A DNA stretch of 64,000 nt from Cardiocondyla obscurior. Taxonomy: Eukaryota > Arthropoda > Insecta > Hymenoptera > Formicidae. The stretch is taken from assembly GCF_019399895.1 (NCBI RefSeq), contig NC_091869.1, positions 6,200,001 through 6,264,000 on the forward strand, written 5' to 3'. The position numbers were made by a program, and so were the translations under genes. Below the pieces are notes generated by a model that saw only the letters and a list, made by a program, of their open reading frames with translations, was not told the origin of the DNA and made no database searches. This document shows positions 23,101-37,594 of this stretch, piece after piece (within the stretch, counting starts at the first letter, position 1; every line of letters begins with the position of its first letter).

Positions 23101-26100
23101 TTTTTTATGTATGTTTTAACTGTAAAATTTAACAGTGTACGTATGCATTGCGTGACTTATCGTGACGGTATATAAAACATTTTTGTAGTACACGCATAGG
23201 TAGATGTGTATAGCTTAGTTTGATCTATTTTATATTGTTATAAAACTACGGAAGATTGATCGTTGTGTCTCGAGTATGATGCAATTATTATAAAAGCAAT
23301 AAAAAAATAGTTTGCTATAATAGCTTTTTTAATATTTTGTTTTAAAGACTTTTATACACAACGATAGCTAACAGAAATAAGTTCGTGACTGTAGAATAAA
23401 TAAGAAATCAAATTCTTTTTTTTTCCTCCTTTTAAGAAATTATTTCTTAAAGTATTATTAATTTAAACACATTGGGGGGAAAAAAACGTAAAAGAAAAAA
23501 TTGTTTAAGTCGCAAAATTTTACAGGATTTATATTTTACAAACTCAGTGAATTCCTTCTTTCGAGATTGTTGAACTAATTTGAATATAGTGGCGATTATT
23601 TATTCAGGCGATCTATTAAATCGTATATTTCGAGATTAGCTTTTCCACCGTGCGGACGGACGCTGGCGGTAATAATGCAAGCATCTTAAAGCAACGATCC
23701 TCCAGCTAGGACACGTCGGAGAGCTAGCTCGGAGAGGATAAATCGTTGCATCGATAATGGCGGCCATTGTGGGTGGATGCGAGTCGTCGTTCTCGTGTTC
23801 GTCCTATCGTTCGCCATTCGGCGCGTATTTTGGGGTCCGCTATCGGTCGGCGCAGGGTAGTAGTAGGTAACTCCCGGATTATGCAGACTGCGAGGGATGG
23901 GAAGGGGTGAACGGATCCCGTATGCACTTGTACGTACATGTGCATACAGACGCGCGGGCGGAGAGACGGGACGATATCAGCGGGACGATCGGAGACGAAA
24001 GCACGATTTTGAAAGAGCCTGGGAGATTTGTAAATCTCGCGACCGAGAGGGATAGATTGCCGTTTCTATTAACCCGTCTCATCGCATTTTACGCCATAAT
24101 TCCCCTGCGCGATCAAACAAATTAATCTCATTCTCTAACTATAATCTTTTAGACACGCGATTTACGATATTAATATTTTTTTGTGTCCTTTCTACGTGAA
24201 AACTTTGTCAAGTCCTGTTTTTTTTTTTTTTTTTTCTTTCTTTCTTTTTAGCCGGACGTGAACCATAGGCGGTGACGTAACGGTAACGTGTTTTATTCGG
24301 CCGCTAAATATTTTTCCGAGACGTCGCAATATGATTTTAAATACGTTCGCGTTTTAGTCGTTCGTTTTGTCGCGTCTTGAGCGCGCGGCGAAAAGTGACA
24401 ATAGTTTAGCCGTATAATCGCAGTTGGGCATTCACAGTGCCACTTGCCGCAGCGAAGAGACTCGCTATATGACAGAGTCGCCGTCGCGGAGCTTCGGGCA
24501 CGAGGGACAATTTATATGCTAATTTATATGCGCTTAATAACGATGTCCGACGGTGCTTACCGACACGCCCTGCGGGCGGTGCCTGGCGATTAAATCGATT
24601 CGAACGGCGCCGCTATATAGGCGATCCAGTTGTCATTGCCCCAATTATCCATCTTGCATTCACGGCGAGTTTGCGCCGGGTTCTTTCAAAGAGTCAGCTG
24701 CGACGACAACTTTCGTCGTTTGCCCGTCCCATTAGCGACTCCTTTCCATTTCTATATCGCACTTCTTGTTGCATGCAGTTTTCTGCACCGTCCAATTTAT
24801 GTACATATACCCGTATACGTTCCCCCGATGTATCCCGTATGTGTAATTCGTATTTTAATTGGAAAATATAACACATTCGTTATCTATTCTAAGATATTCA
24901 CAGACATGGGATGTTTAACGAATCCTATTCGAACAAAAATAATTATGACGGGATTATCAAGTACAACATTAATTTTTTTATTTCTTTTTTTTAATGCTAT
25001 TTTATCTTTGGATTTCTCTTTAGTAAAAATTTCATATGAGTTATAATTTAATTCAATTCGAAGGAATTTGAGATTGATCTCGCGTCTGAAAGGAATTATT
25101 GCAATATCGGATCAATAATATTTTAACGTTAATTAATGTTAATGTTTCGTACACGCGGTCACTCGAATCGAAGGGAAAAAAAGAATAAAGATTGAAATAT
25201 CGGTTTAATATTTTTTCATGCTCGCGCGGCAAAGTTGAAGCTTTGATATCGGATTCGGAAGTGAATCATAATTTATATCGCACGCGCTAGCGGAATAGCC
25301 AACAGCTGAAGATTCCGCGGTGTACACGGACTGTCGGACTGTTACCAGGGTATAGTTTCATCAAGAGGTTTTCATAATGAATGCCGCGTACTGGAAGACG
25401 ACGCTCTTCGAGAAGTTATGAAAGTTTAACACGTCGAGCTCTGACTGAATAGTAACACGTTTAGCTCCATCTCTTTGTCTCCGTTGTCGCGTTAACCCTT
25501 TCTCTCTCTCTTTTTCTCTCTACCTCTCGCTGAAAATGCATTCTCTATCTATTAAAACGTACTTACGTTCTTTCAAATTTTATATCGGAATGTGCACATA
25601 TGTATATCGGTTAATTCATTAATCCGTTCATTTTAATACATTTAATTTTGCGGATTTATGAAACATTTTGACTTTGCACCTTCATAATTAATATTCTATT
25701 TATATTTCGCTGTTTTAATACCGTCCTTTAATAAATGCATACCTATTCCAAGCGATAATATATGTATACGTATAAAATTATATTTTTTGGAAGATGCGCG
25801 TACGTGCACTTTTATCTTCGAGCGAGCTGGTCGCAGAAATGAATAGTGAGATGTTTAAATAATTTATCCTTTTTTTTTTTTTTCCTTTTTTTTCTTTCCC
25901 CTCCCTCCCCGTGGCCTCGCCCTGCTTTCCCTCTGTCTGCCTGACCAATAAACGGATCAAAAGCAGCCTTTGACCGCGGCACTCGCGCGTTTCCTCGTCG
26001 CTCGCCAGTTTATTAACTGCAGACGGGAAGGCGAAGGGTTTCGTACTCGGAAGTGACGAAAGTATAGCCGTTAACCCTCTATCGATTTCCTATCTCGCCG

Positions 26101-29100
26101 ACGAGACTGGTCCTGACCTCGGGGCACGCAACACCCCGACGTCGATTTATTTAACCCGCGCACGTTCGCGCGATGTAAAACGTTTTCCCGCGCGAGAAAC
26201 ACACGGGATACCCCCGCGCGATAACCGTTCCCTCCTTGCGTTTACGCAAGGGAATCGCGGCCGGAGCCAGTATTTTCGGGAATTTCCCCGTGTAAAACGC
26301 GCCCGCGCCAATCCACTTTCCCGCATTTAAGTTCCCAGCTGCCAGTTGGCCTGAAATGTATTTGGAATAAATGTTTATTCTGCATCCAACGCTACGATTT
26401 CTGAGAAAGACCGCGCGCGCGCGTTCCGTAGTTGAAATTTAAATGCGCCGCTTTCCATATTATTTTTCAAATGAACGGAGTAGGCGGCCGGAGGATCGTA
26501 AGAAAGGCATCACCGATTACGATTACGTCGACATGTAAATTCAGCGAGCGAGATCTTAGCCCGCGTCTTCATTTAAATAAATTTCCCGAATTTGTTTTTA
26601 CGCCAAAAAAAAAAGAAAAAAAATTATATATATTGCTTTTGGGTCTCTTTGGTACATTTGTTTCTCGATACAGCCGTAAAGTAGGACGTGTCGTCCGCGG
26701 GGAATCGCAATATCGTGCACCTCCGCCAATACACTCGAACCGCAGTATACACAGACGATTCTCGCGTTCAAAGAATGCTGAGGATGTTTGCCGAGCCGAG
26801 GCTGAGCGCGAGCAAACGGTGTACCTAATCCATCGGCCGTGAGACCTTGCCCGCCGTCTAGGCGCTCGTATGTACGTATACACAACCGGGGACGTGGATA
26901 ATACACGGTGTTCGAGTGCACGCGAGAAGACTGGCCGTGGGTAACCGAGAGAGTGTGATGAACCCCGGGCCGAGTAGCTTTCTCACTGAATCAAAGACAC
27001 GGAAATCCGACCGTCTAGTTTTCTTTCTTTTTCTTTTCCCGACAGCTCGATTTTCATGATGATAGATGATTCTTGTTATAAATAAACGTGCGAGCGTGAC
27101 ACAATAACTTGATCTACGATTTTTTTATACGTTATTACCTCTTTAAAAAAAAAAAGAAAAAAAAATTATTAAATCTGAATAGAAAATATTAAGCGTTAAC
27201 TCGACGAGAATGAACGATGTTATCGAACGCGATAAACGCATTATGATATCACGTAACTATGCGAACACATTCGGCCTTACAGATAACATTTCAGCGTCGA
27301 TACGAGGATAGATTTCATCACTTTCCAGAAACGAAACGACCAACAATAGTTTCTGGGACCCGCTCGCCGAGGAAAGACACGCCGGTTAGGTTATCAAGTC
27401 GGGATCATCGTGAGGTCTCGACACGAGTCGAGTCGCGCGTCTCTCGTACTTCATTTCCACGCACTGGCTCGCGAAACGATCAAAATTGCTTAATCACGAG
27501 CTCTCGTTCTCTACGCAAAACGTACAAAGATATTCCCTGACATTTCCGTACGATTTTTAATTTTATATCGCCACTTTATTTCGCCTAAATCGCTACCGTC
27601 GTGGTTTATCTCTTCGTTTTCTCGCGCGCTTCTTATTTCCACGTGGACTCGCAGAAGTAAGACGCGCGTATTATTCGGACTAGACGCGTCCGGCGGTTGC
27701 GTTTTCGCCGCGGCATCTCCCGTTCTCAGCGCGTGATGTAACGCGCGTGTAAAGCGACGTAACGCGGAGCGCCAATTCGCCCAGAATCCGCCTTCGTAAT
27801 CTCGTCTGCCTCGCGCCGGCGGGTATACCGAATATAGCAGCGTTTGCCGGATAGAGGATAAATGGCGGCACTTTGGAGCACGACACATTTCCATTGTCGT
27901 TGCGGGCGCGGTAGATTGAAACGACTTGGCGGTTCACGCCGTGAGTTATACGCCGGGAATCGGCCGGGCGCCTCGGTGTCCGATCGCGGTGCCGTCCGAT
28001 TACAATGTAAATGATTGATTATGCCTACGCGACGATGACAGTCGATAAATCTCGAGGAAGAGCGCACAATGTGCCGCGGCGCGTGCGTCCCCCCGGGTCG
28101 CGGGAGGTCGAAAATGGAGTAAAGGGCTAACGGCGGAAGACGTTTTACTGATATCGCCCGCGTGCAGGGAACCTAACTAAATAGGCCACTCTAATCATAT
28201 ACTTTGCGTCAAATAAATATAATCAGTCGTGTTATCGCATTTAAGGAACGCATACCAATAATCGAGAAGCTTTTCACGCCTGCGACGTAAAGCATAGTAA
28301 AATTATAATTATTATTATGCAGCGTAGTTTGTACGTTCTATTTTACTAATCATCTGATATCAGGTCGATGTGACTTTTAATTGGCGTTACTTTGCGGCTA
28401 TTATGTCTTATCGTTTGTTAACGAGGCTGTTTAGGACATCTTATTTATGGCGATGTGTTTCTCGTAGCCCAAGATTTGGAACACTGTACGTTTAAAACCT
28501 TTCGAAGAGCTAATTCAAAGAATATACAGTAAAATCTGAGAGAAAAGAAAGAAAAAAAGATAAAGAAAAAAAACAGAAGAGACGCACGAATATCTATTTG
28601 TCGATCGCATGTGCAGCGTATCTTATTTTATACTGCATTTTCGTTTGAATTTCCAGTATGCTTTATGTCGTATTTGTATATTTAACATTGCGTTTCGTTA
28701 ATCTTATAAACAGAAACTTCGGATCCTTCGATATCATATTGCGCTCGCCGATCGTAAATTTCCATAACGTCAACGCGATATCAGTTTATATAAATTACGA
28801 TACTGTAACGTAAATTATGGTTCCACGTAACGTGGCCGATCGCCGCGTACTTTATCGCGCGCTCATCCGACGCGGGGTACAATTTTTAATAATGTTTGCG
28901 CTTTCGCTCTTTTTTTTTTTTTTTTTTCTTACCCCGCGTCAGGACGTAAGTCAAAGCGCTCGTGATCGTTATCGTACCGCGTTTCTAGGAATGATCGCGT
29001 CGACGAGATCTCGTCCGTGAGGTTGTAAACATAGCGCGGCTGAACTTTCAACGGCTTCGGCCGTTCCGATCACCTTAGGCGAAGACGTAATGCTCGCCGT

Positions 29101-31000
29101 GTATTTTATCGCCCGTACCCTTCTGCGTTTTCCGCCTCGGCGCCGCGTTAGCAGTTGTTATAATTATTCGCGGTACGCTCCGGTACAATATCTTCGGCGT
29201 GTCAGACTTCTGAAACACAATATTACGTTAAAAGCCCGAACTATCTGGTTTCCCCGACGCGAGGCTCGCGCGCACTCCGCGAAATCCAAGTCGAATCTAT
29301 TATTCCCACCGCGTTATTCCAGTAATTGCACGAAGAGATTAAACTCGAACCAGCGGTCGAAACGGCTCGCGAGCAGTTCAGAGAAGCAAAGAACGAGGTA
29401 TGGTATAAGTGCGCCCTGCTATTTTAGTTGCGTTGGAAGTTAAATTGCGGGGTGCATCATCGCTCTCCGACTACATTTTCTCAAATCGCAACGCGCGCTA
29501 CTCACATCCGTGTTTAATAAACTCAAAAAACACAAAAAAAAAATGAAGAAAAAAAAATCCGTCGCGTATATTGCGACATTTAACACACGTGCGCGACAAC
29601 ATTTTTTTTTAATTTAATTCTTTATTTCCATTTTTTCTAAAATAATATTTTATTTTAAATAAAAATGTATGCTGCAATTATTTAATTTCTATTTGGTATT
29701 TATGAGACAATTCAGATTTCTCTGTCGCTTATGTAAAAAAAAAAAAAACAAAGTCGATCGATAAGAATTAGATCAATTTCGACGTGGAAAAGACACCGGG
29801 CAAACGAGTTTTTCCGCGCCTCTATATCGCGTTCAAGTTTTGAGAGGGACACGTCAACGAGCGCTGATCGGGACTTTCTGCTCATCCCTTTCGAGGGCCG
29901 CGAAGCCTCGCCGTGACGGTCCGGCACGAGCGACGACTCGTGTCCTACCCGGTAATTGCATCGTGCTCGCTCGCTTTTCTGTCCGTCAGGCGGGAGGAGT
30001 GACTCCGACAACAAAATGCCTTTCGTCAAAGTAGAGCTACGCCAGCTTTTTCTAGTCGACGATGACCCCGCCCTCCCGCTCCTCGTTCTTCTCTCCCTGT
30101 CGTTCTGTCCCGTCCGTTCGTCTAGTGCCGCGCGTCCTCTCTGCGTCCACCAGCTTCGTCTCCGCTCGAGAAATCCGCTCTCAATGTACGTCAGCTCGTG
30201 CTTCGAGCCCGTACCATTTTATATTAATAGTAGATTCTTCCGCGGCGGTTACCTATCGGAAACGGAAACCTTTCTGGAAACGCGCACAGCGTGAACCGTA
30301 TCCGTTCGTCGTAACGCCGTCCCCCTTTACTTTACATAAAGTCATTAAAAAAATATTTCATTAATTTTACGTAGGTACTTGGTTACTGCAACGCGTTTTA
30401 AAGATAAGCGACATTCGTTGAAAAAACGACAACATATATTATCGAGTTTATTATTGGAAATTTACTGTACGTATTTTTAAATTAGAAATTCCTATAATTG
30501 AACGCATTGAGCTCGTACGGTACGTTTTTCCCCTTCAACGGAACGAGATATTCGTTTCGATAGTTATCCTAAAAATTATCTTTATTGTTATTCGGTAGAA
30601 GACTCGCTTGGCGGTTGTTCGACAATCTGTGGGAAGGTTTTCTCGAGCGGAGAGGTAGACCCTCGCTTTGCGCCTATCTTGGCCGTATATCGGCGCACGG
30701 AAACCGCGCGCGGTTGCGAATCGCGGCCCGTCTTATTTACGATCCTCTAGAAAGTGGGGTACCACCGCACCGACTCTTCTTCTCAGCGTGTTGGTCGCTT
30801 CGTTGCTGACGGCCGGGCAAAAATAGCTGTAAATTAGACATCGTGACGTTTACGTCGCGGTCGGCTTTTGCGCGCGCAACGCTTTGCGGGTCGATTTTGC
30901 AAACATAGCACTCTTTGCCTATTCTTCCGCGAAAACAATGGAAAAATGGAGCGCACACACGCCGGTGTAAAGAGAGCTGCTTATATTAATTAATAGAAAA
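23101..31000. other. Non-coding spacer
   Basis: This is mixed AT-rich spacer with GC-rich islands at about 23640-24000, 26000-26400, 27660-28110 and 29840-30300. Homopolymers occur at 24218-24235, 25869-25883 and 28910-28927. Strong acceptor-like tracts end in TAG at 24249-24251 and CAG at 28944-28946. A purine-rich stretch (28538-28577) would be an acceptor tract on the minus strand. None has a convincing partner donor. No gene, tRNA or transposase is recognised. Confidence 0.5.
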
Positions 31001-31640
31001 AAAGAGAAAAAGAATTATTAACGACTTTGGAGTATCAATTTTTCATTTTTGTTTTAGAAAGAAAAAAAAAAGAAAGATATACGTTTAAATTAAATTTTGA
31101 CCAGGAAACTTTTCTAATACGTTTCTTAATTCTTTTCGCGACATGTTGATCGTGGTTCGAGACGTTTGTTTTCCGCGAAGAAACGATCTTTGCGCGAACT
31201 CGACGAGGGCTTGCCCTGCTCTCGCGCGGGGCGGAAGATGAAGGGAATTGTAGTCGAATAATTTCGGATAGGGACTCAGGTCGAGCGTGACGACCCTCGG
31301 GAAGGTCGGGCAATAATTCCCGACCAGTCCCAATGTCGATTGAGCCTTGACGAGGCGGAAGCGCGCGGGTCCGATGATCCGGAACACGCTTCTACGTCCG
31401 GGCGCGTCCTAGACGTCGTGGTCCGGCGCGGCCTCGCGGCGCATCCGCGGCCGGAGCACGAACGGCGGTCCCGCGCGGAAGATGGATAGAGAGAGAACGA
31501 GAAAGAAAGATGAGGCGGGAACCGTTTGTGCGTCTAGACACGGGTCCGCATTCGTTCCACCGTGAATCGAATAAATGGCCTCGTCTCTCCCCTTATCATC
31601 CCATCCCCTTTCGACTTTCCACCACAACGATGGCTTTCCG
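31001..31640. other. GC-rich stretch with a minus-strand frame broken by one stop
   Basis: On the minus strand a frame runs from about 31627 to 31085 and is interrupted only by a TAG at 31409-31411. The downstream part contains FRIIGPARFRLVKAQST and a run of G/C-ending codons. I do not recognise a family and no splice structure frames it. A decayed exon and a chance frame in GC-rich DNA are both possible. Confidence 0.2.
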
Positions 31641-34089
31641 TCGCCACGACGCGATTAACCTTGAGCACTTCCTATCCGCCTCCTCTTCTTCGTTTTGTTC
31701 ACCGTCTCCGTACGCGATCGACGTTGTTGAGAAAGGAGGAGGCTGTCATTCTAAACTCTTCGAATCCTCATTCTACGAAAGTCATTGACGTCGGAAGGCA
31801 TTGGACAAAGCAAATGCTTATTTAAATTAGAATCATCTAAGTACGTATAGTATTCAGGAACTGAAGTCAGAAAGTCGAGGGATCCGACAGTGAAAGAATA
31901 TAACGTTGGAAGCTTTAAAGAATGATGATCTTCGTATTAAGAATTTAAATGAGAGAAAATTTCGGGATTCAAGAATTTTTAAAGATCAAGAGTTCTATTT
32001 TGTAACAATAGAAAAGAATAATCAAGGGTTAAGGGATTGGAGAAATAGAATTCGGAGAAGTCAGCGAGAGATCGATAGATTAATTTAATTGTAATATTAA
32101 AGTTCTCGTAAATATAAAAGCTTAGTTTGCTAATCCCGCGTTTGTTCTACTTTCTTTATGGATTCGCAGATGCGTTCCCGAAGAACGTAACACAAAGCCG
32201 ATTATTGAACATCGAAGTGTGGTCACGATACATTAATTAATAACACCTTGCTGATAGCGTCTTAATTGCCCTTCGCGGCGGTGTTGGGGTCTGGCGGGCG
32301 CATTTAATTAAATTAGCAATTAAAATGCCACAAATGCGACGTTCACCGACCATTCGACCAGCGACGCGGTTGACACGTTAGCGAAATGCAGAATATCGGT
32401 GTCGTGCGTGCGCGCCATTCCGCGGTTTTAATCTGCGGGATTAACTAAATCGATTCGATTTTGTCTCGCGTCGGACGAATCGAATATGTAACTTTTTCTA
32501 AAACGCTCAACAAAGGTCCTCGGAATATTTTATTAATCACGCGGTCTTGCTTCGTAATTTGCGCGAGCAATTAACCTCCAGCTGAGGAATTAATTTTCGG
32601 CCAGCCTTGCGCAATTAACGATTGGCTTAAACGTTAAATTTCTGAAGCAAATACAAAAATTATTTTACGATGAGAGATTCTATTTATTTTCAATGAAAAA
32701 GAAGTACGACTCACGGCGCAATTATACGTCGTTATGGCTAGCGATCGGGACCCGAATCGAGCTAATTGTGACCGTATCATCTCCCACGTTTTGCACTCCA
32801 TAATTCCAGAACGGCGATCTAGAGAATTAATTTATTTGGCTGCAGCGAACGTTATCCGGACTAAGAGAAATCGGAGCGTTGTCAGAAAACCGATACCATC
32901 GCCGCATTACATTGTCAGTATGACGTGGCTGTTATTATCGCCGAGGCGTGCAATTTTCCAACTTCATTCCTGTCTTTAATCATCCGCGGCAAATGTAACA
33001 CGTCACTCTCGTGCGCTCGTTGCGCAAGGAAATGTTTCCATTATCCCGGGCGTTAAATCGGTTTGCCGTGTATCTCGACTCGGGATCGCGGGTGATTTCC
33101 AGATTGGCACGATCGTAATGTTTGCGCGGGAAAACGAGAAGCGGGACGAGTTCGGCGAGTGTCGCGATTCCGCGCTGAAACCGGCGTTCGCGTTCTCTTC
33201 GTTCCGCGTCTGCCGCGACCCCGTCTCCCTCGGGCGATGCTTGAAATTGAGATTAATTCGAGTCTTCCGGGTGCGCACGTAGCGTGTAGCACGGCGGTGG
33301 ATTAACGCAAGTCTCTCGCTCTCTCGCTGCGGGAACGAAAGATTACGATTCTATTAACGCGTGAACGCACGGCCGTGTTGTCGGCCGGATTTTACCTTGA
33401 GCGCGACGCAATTCGCGTTAATTCGAGCCGGGGCTTTTTCGAAAATCCGTCTTTTCGGCGCCCTAAACTTATCAATTTTATTCCCGGCATTGTTTTGAAA
33501 TCCAGGTCCTTTCGGTGCCGACGTTATAACTCGGTCGCGCCGCAACGGTATAATATAATAATCGCTTTAATAATCTCGCGAACAATGGTGGCGGGGTAAT
33601 AATGACGATCGAAATGTCAATAAGGAGGACTGATATTGGATCTTCTAGCTGACACCGAGTGACGAAATTGTAATGTAATTGGCATACTTTCGATCGCGCT
33701 TAGAATTGCGAGCGATTCGGAGCGGTTGTGCCGGCATGTGTGAATTAACGAGCGATTTTGTCACTTGCCGCGTGTGCAAAAGCTCGCGTCAATTTAATTA
33801 TCGGACCAAGGCCGACGCTATTGTTCGCCGTAGCTCACCCTCGGTTTTGTGCGTTTGAATTTGCGCTGTTTGCACTGGCCGTTGGGATGATTTCTCGACA
33901 TTCGCGGTCTGATACCCGCGCGCGAAAATCCCGCCCGGGATGGATTTAATCCGAATCTCGTTTGTAATTTTTTGCTTCCACAGCTCGATTAATTCAGATT
34001 TTTTTTTTTTATACTAGTAGAAACCATACCCGCGGTATTTTTTAAAAGACTCCAATTACTAACTACGAATAAAAAATCATGCGACTTAC
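31641..34089. other. Non-coding spacer
   Basis: No gene is seen. A T-poor, purine-rich patch (about 31850-32085) gives a lysine/arginine-rich 60-codon frame of low complexity. Other frames at 33003-33600 lack motifs. Confidence 0.5.
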
Positions 34090-34160
34090 CAATGCCCATC
34101 CCGGGCCTGCTCCTTCTTTCGACACTTTCGTTGAACGACAGCGGATGCAGCTGCGTCGAT
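34090..34160 (-). other. Candidate 71-nt internal exon (best splice pair in window)
   Basis: On the minus strand, AT-rich DNA and a run of seven Ts followed by GTTACAG form a strong acceptor ending at 34161. The donor after 34090 reads TTG/GTAAGT. All three frames are open across the 71 nt. The most protein-like one contains LHPLSFNESVERRSRPGMGI, entered in phase 2 and left in phase 1. I cannot name the protein, and no neighbouring exon is recognised. The splice signals are seen directly; use as an exon is inference and could still be chance. Confidence 0.32.
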
Positions 34161-37100
34161 CTGTAACAAAAAAATATATATATAATTTAATAAATGGCAA
34201 CAATAGGCAAAATCGATTATCAGCTAATTTAGGCTCGTCACTCGTCACACCAATTTTTTATAGATATTTTATATATATTATTTTTTTATTTATTCATTTT
34301 TATATTCAATTCGTCATCGATTGTATTCCGGATGAATTCGATACCCTTGATAGTAATCGAACGTTTTTCCATATTTTCCATTTGCAACGGCTTGTCGCCG
34401 GGTTAAGAGCGTACATTTGGTTAAACTAAAATGGAATTTAATAACGTTATCTCGCGTGAGTTTTGCGTTACAGGCAACGTTTATTTGGTACGAGTATTAA
34501 AATAAGATTTATGCAGGTGCGCGCTTGTCACGAAAAATAAGGGAGTTTTGTTTCACCGTACGGATTCCGCCTCGCGGCATCCCAGCTTCCGTTTGAGATA
34601 AAAGATATCGAAAATTGCGCGCCTACGCGGGTTGTTCCTCGCTTTTGTAGAGTTATTCACCCATCCGCCCAGGAAAGAAGGATCAACAGGAGAAACGGCG
34701 CATTGGCGTCGCCAGGATTTTTTTCTTCTGTCAATGCAAAAAAAAAAATCTTTGCGAGGTCTTTCTCTTCTTCGCTTTAGATTTCGGGATGCTGTGCGCA
34801 TTTAAAATATATATCAAAATATTTATATATTTCGTTAAAAACTCACGGGCTCAACAGCTTGAGAGTGCAGCCCGTTGCAACTTGATTGTAAACTCCTTAC
34901 GGCGCTCATGAGCAACATTGAGCAGGGTTGCGAGCGAGACGAGAGGGCCAGCGGACCCCTTACGGCGCGCAGAGCTCTTTCTCGACGGTAATTGGTGTTC
35001 GGGCCTTATTGTGTAACTGGTATCGCCGTGTACTCGCCGAGATATCGTCACGTACGATCTCTGGACGGTGGCGAGCCTCCCTATGATGCCGTTTCAGCGT
35101 CGAGATAAGCCATTGTAGGTATATACCTCAGGGTCAGCCCGAAGTAAATCTCTCAGAGCGTCATGGACCATTGTAGAGCATTTTTGGAGCTTTCTCTCGC
35201 CACGATTAATATTATTAGATATTTTACGGTCTGTTATCAAGCGAAGCTGCTGTTCGATAACGCGGGTATTGTGAATTAAATTATAGTTTTAAAACGCAAC
35301 GAAGAGTAACTTGAGTTTGATAGTTTTACTAAGGAGCTATCTTATTTTTTTCTCTTTTTTTTTTTTCTTTTTTTTTGGAGTTTTAAATCCTCTCGGCAAA
35401 ATTGGCGGGAGAACTCGGAAGAGGATATACGAAGAGAGCACGGAGTGAAACCTTCAATCAGACCGTCAATAAACCGGGATTTGGCCGACCCTGAAATCTT
35501 ACCATTTCTTCAACGCTTTCGGCATCGGCGGTGTCATAACTGTCGATCTAGAATTCGAAACCTTTTGAGCGCCCGTCGTAAATTGAATTTATGGCCGGCG
35601 AGATAAAATCGTTTCGTTAAATCATAACGTTCGAAAAAACCTGCCCGGGCGATCGCGCGAAGCACTTTTTTTCTTTTTTCTTTCTTTTTTTTTTAAATCC
35701 AGATCGCTATTGTTGAATCAGCGGACGTTAAATGACGCACGCGAGCGACGTTAAAGCGCTAAATTTCCAGCGCGGCGAACGCCGTTTCCTCTTCTTTCGA
35801 GAAGGAGCCAGGTCCCCTTTGTATTCGGTCTCCGAAGAAAAGCAGCCGGTTGTGACAGCGCGGATGAAATAATGCGCGAGTATGGGCGTAGGGCGCGGGC
35901 GAGGGCAGGGTCGATATTCCGGAGGGTTCTCCGAAACTTTCCGCAGAAGTCACTCGATAAAGTGATTAGGTAACTTTCGGCGAGACGACGGAAAAGAGAA
36001 GGAGGGGAAGGGGAAAGACGGTGAGGCAATCGGTCAACGGCCATTACAAGTTGTCTCGCCATCAAAGTGAAATGACTTATTATATCGCTAAGCGGTTTGG
36101 ACACTCGCGTTTTTGTCGGGGAAAACTATTAAAACGTGATTCGAGATCAATTCAGATTTCTTTATGTTAAAAAAAAAGAATAAAGAAAAAAAGGAAAAAT
36201 GTTATAACGTGCATTAACGAAAGCCGAAAATTGTCAGATGGAATTGCGAGCACGTGCAATTTCTGCGAACGAGACACGTGTGGCCCGGCGAAATTCTATG
36301 TAATTATTCATGAACGTCCCGTATAGCTGATCGATGCAATTGTTCAATGCAAACTATCGCTAATCCAAATTCCGAGTTACTCCACCCCGGGCCATCATTG
36401 CACCTTGCTATGCTTTCCCACAAGCACCTTCTCCTCCCCCCCAATTTGTGTCGATTTCAACCGTGTCGTTCCGGGACACGTAAATGTGATATCGCGCGGG
36501 CACGGCGCACGACGGCGGCAAGGTTACCCTTGGACCCGTTGTAACGACTGCCGCGTTAACTTGCCACACGTTGTTTTATCAACCGTACAATTTCTAATGA
36601 CGACACGTCAAATTAGCATGGGATAAAACAAGGTGCCGTACTCCCGCTGCCATTTGTCATCGCACGATACTCTCCCATCTTCTGTCGCAATTACCATTTG
36701 CATACGTGCCAGTGGCGTAACAACGTTCGAAGCAATAAACAATTGATTGCGCGGTCCACGTGCGGTCCGATCGAATACCGTTATGTCGCCAGGAAACGCA
36801 AATTCCCTTCGGGACGATATTGACAATACCTTGCGTACCGTCCGACGTTTATTTCTATCCGTTTACTTTTTTTTTCGCCACTTTCGCACCGCTGCGCACC
36901 TTTAAATTCTTTAATAATTATTTATTCATTAACCGCGTCTGCTTATTATCAATACTGATTTTATGCTAAATATCAAATTCAATCGTTAATAATATTCGTG
37001 ATGCAAGTATGAAAACTGATAACGATATATTTCTGTATTTCGTGTTATCAATTTCATTGGCGCGCGCGCGGCGTATAGATATATTATATTTAATATGCCA

Positions 37101-37537
37101 ATTAAACTATTGTTCTGTCCCGCGATAGCGTTACGCCACTATTCCCATCACGCATTGTATCTCAGCTTGCGGCACCGCTGCGCGAGATGAATTCAAATGT
37201 TCGAAAGTCATCTCCGTTCATAATACATTCGATGTTGCACGTGGCACCATTACACTTGCATCCGCGAAAGTCCGCGTTACTTCTACGGGGTCGTCATCGG
37301 GATATCAGATTGGACGAGGTGGCAAAGTGATGGATATTTGTGTTTATTAAATGACACGATGACGCTGCTGATTCGCGCGGAGATGAAGTACTCGGCGAGT
37401 CATCTCGTGTGATGCAGCGAATTTCCAATTTGCACGCGCGCGTATTCATGTTACATAGTACGCGCGTCGTGAGATGATTGTTCGTCACTTACCGAATCAC
37501 GCACGGGTCCAATTTTCCCGAGAAAGTAATTCCAGGC

Positions 37538-37538
<1 letters not shown>
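34161..37538. other. Non-coding spacer
   Basis: It holds AT-rich sequence at 34160-34310, T-rich tracts at 35346-35377 and 35668-35694 (the latter ending in an acceptor-like CCAG at 35699-35702 with only a short open frame after it), and ordinary spacer. No gene is recognised. Confidence 0.55.

Positions 37539-37588
<50 letters not shown>
37539..37588. repeat. (TA)25 microsatellite
   Basis: Twenty-five uninterrupted TA units. It lies inside a minus-strand frame (37824-37489) and makes it read Ile-Tyr repeats. Confidence 0.95.

Positions 37589-37594
<6 letters not shown>

Noticed and set aside
26234..26251. 8-bp stem, 2-nt loop hairpin (CCTTGCGT/ACGCAAGG) with a few further paired bases
   Set aside because: Near chance expectation and no regulatory context.
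28400..28577. Minus-strand acceptor with about 40 bases of polypyrimidine, then a 29-codon open stretch
   Set aside because: No donor and no polyadenylation support; only the acceptor half of an exon is present.
36711..37140. AGTGGCGTAAC at 36711-36721 inverted at 37130-37140, resembling hAT terminal repeats
   Set aside because: No matching 8-bp target duplication, no extended terminal similarity and no transposase; an 11-bp inverted pair within 500 bp is expected several times by chance.
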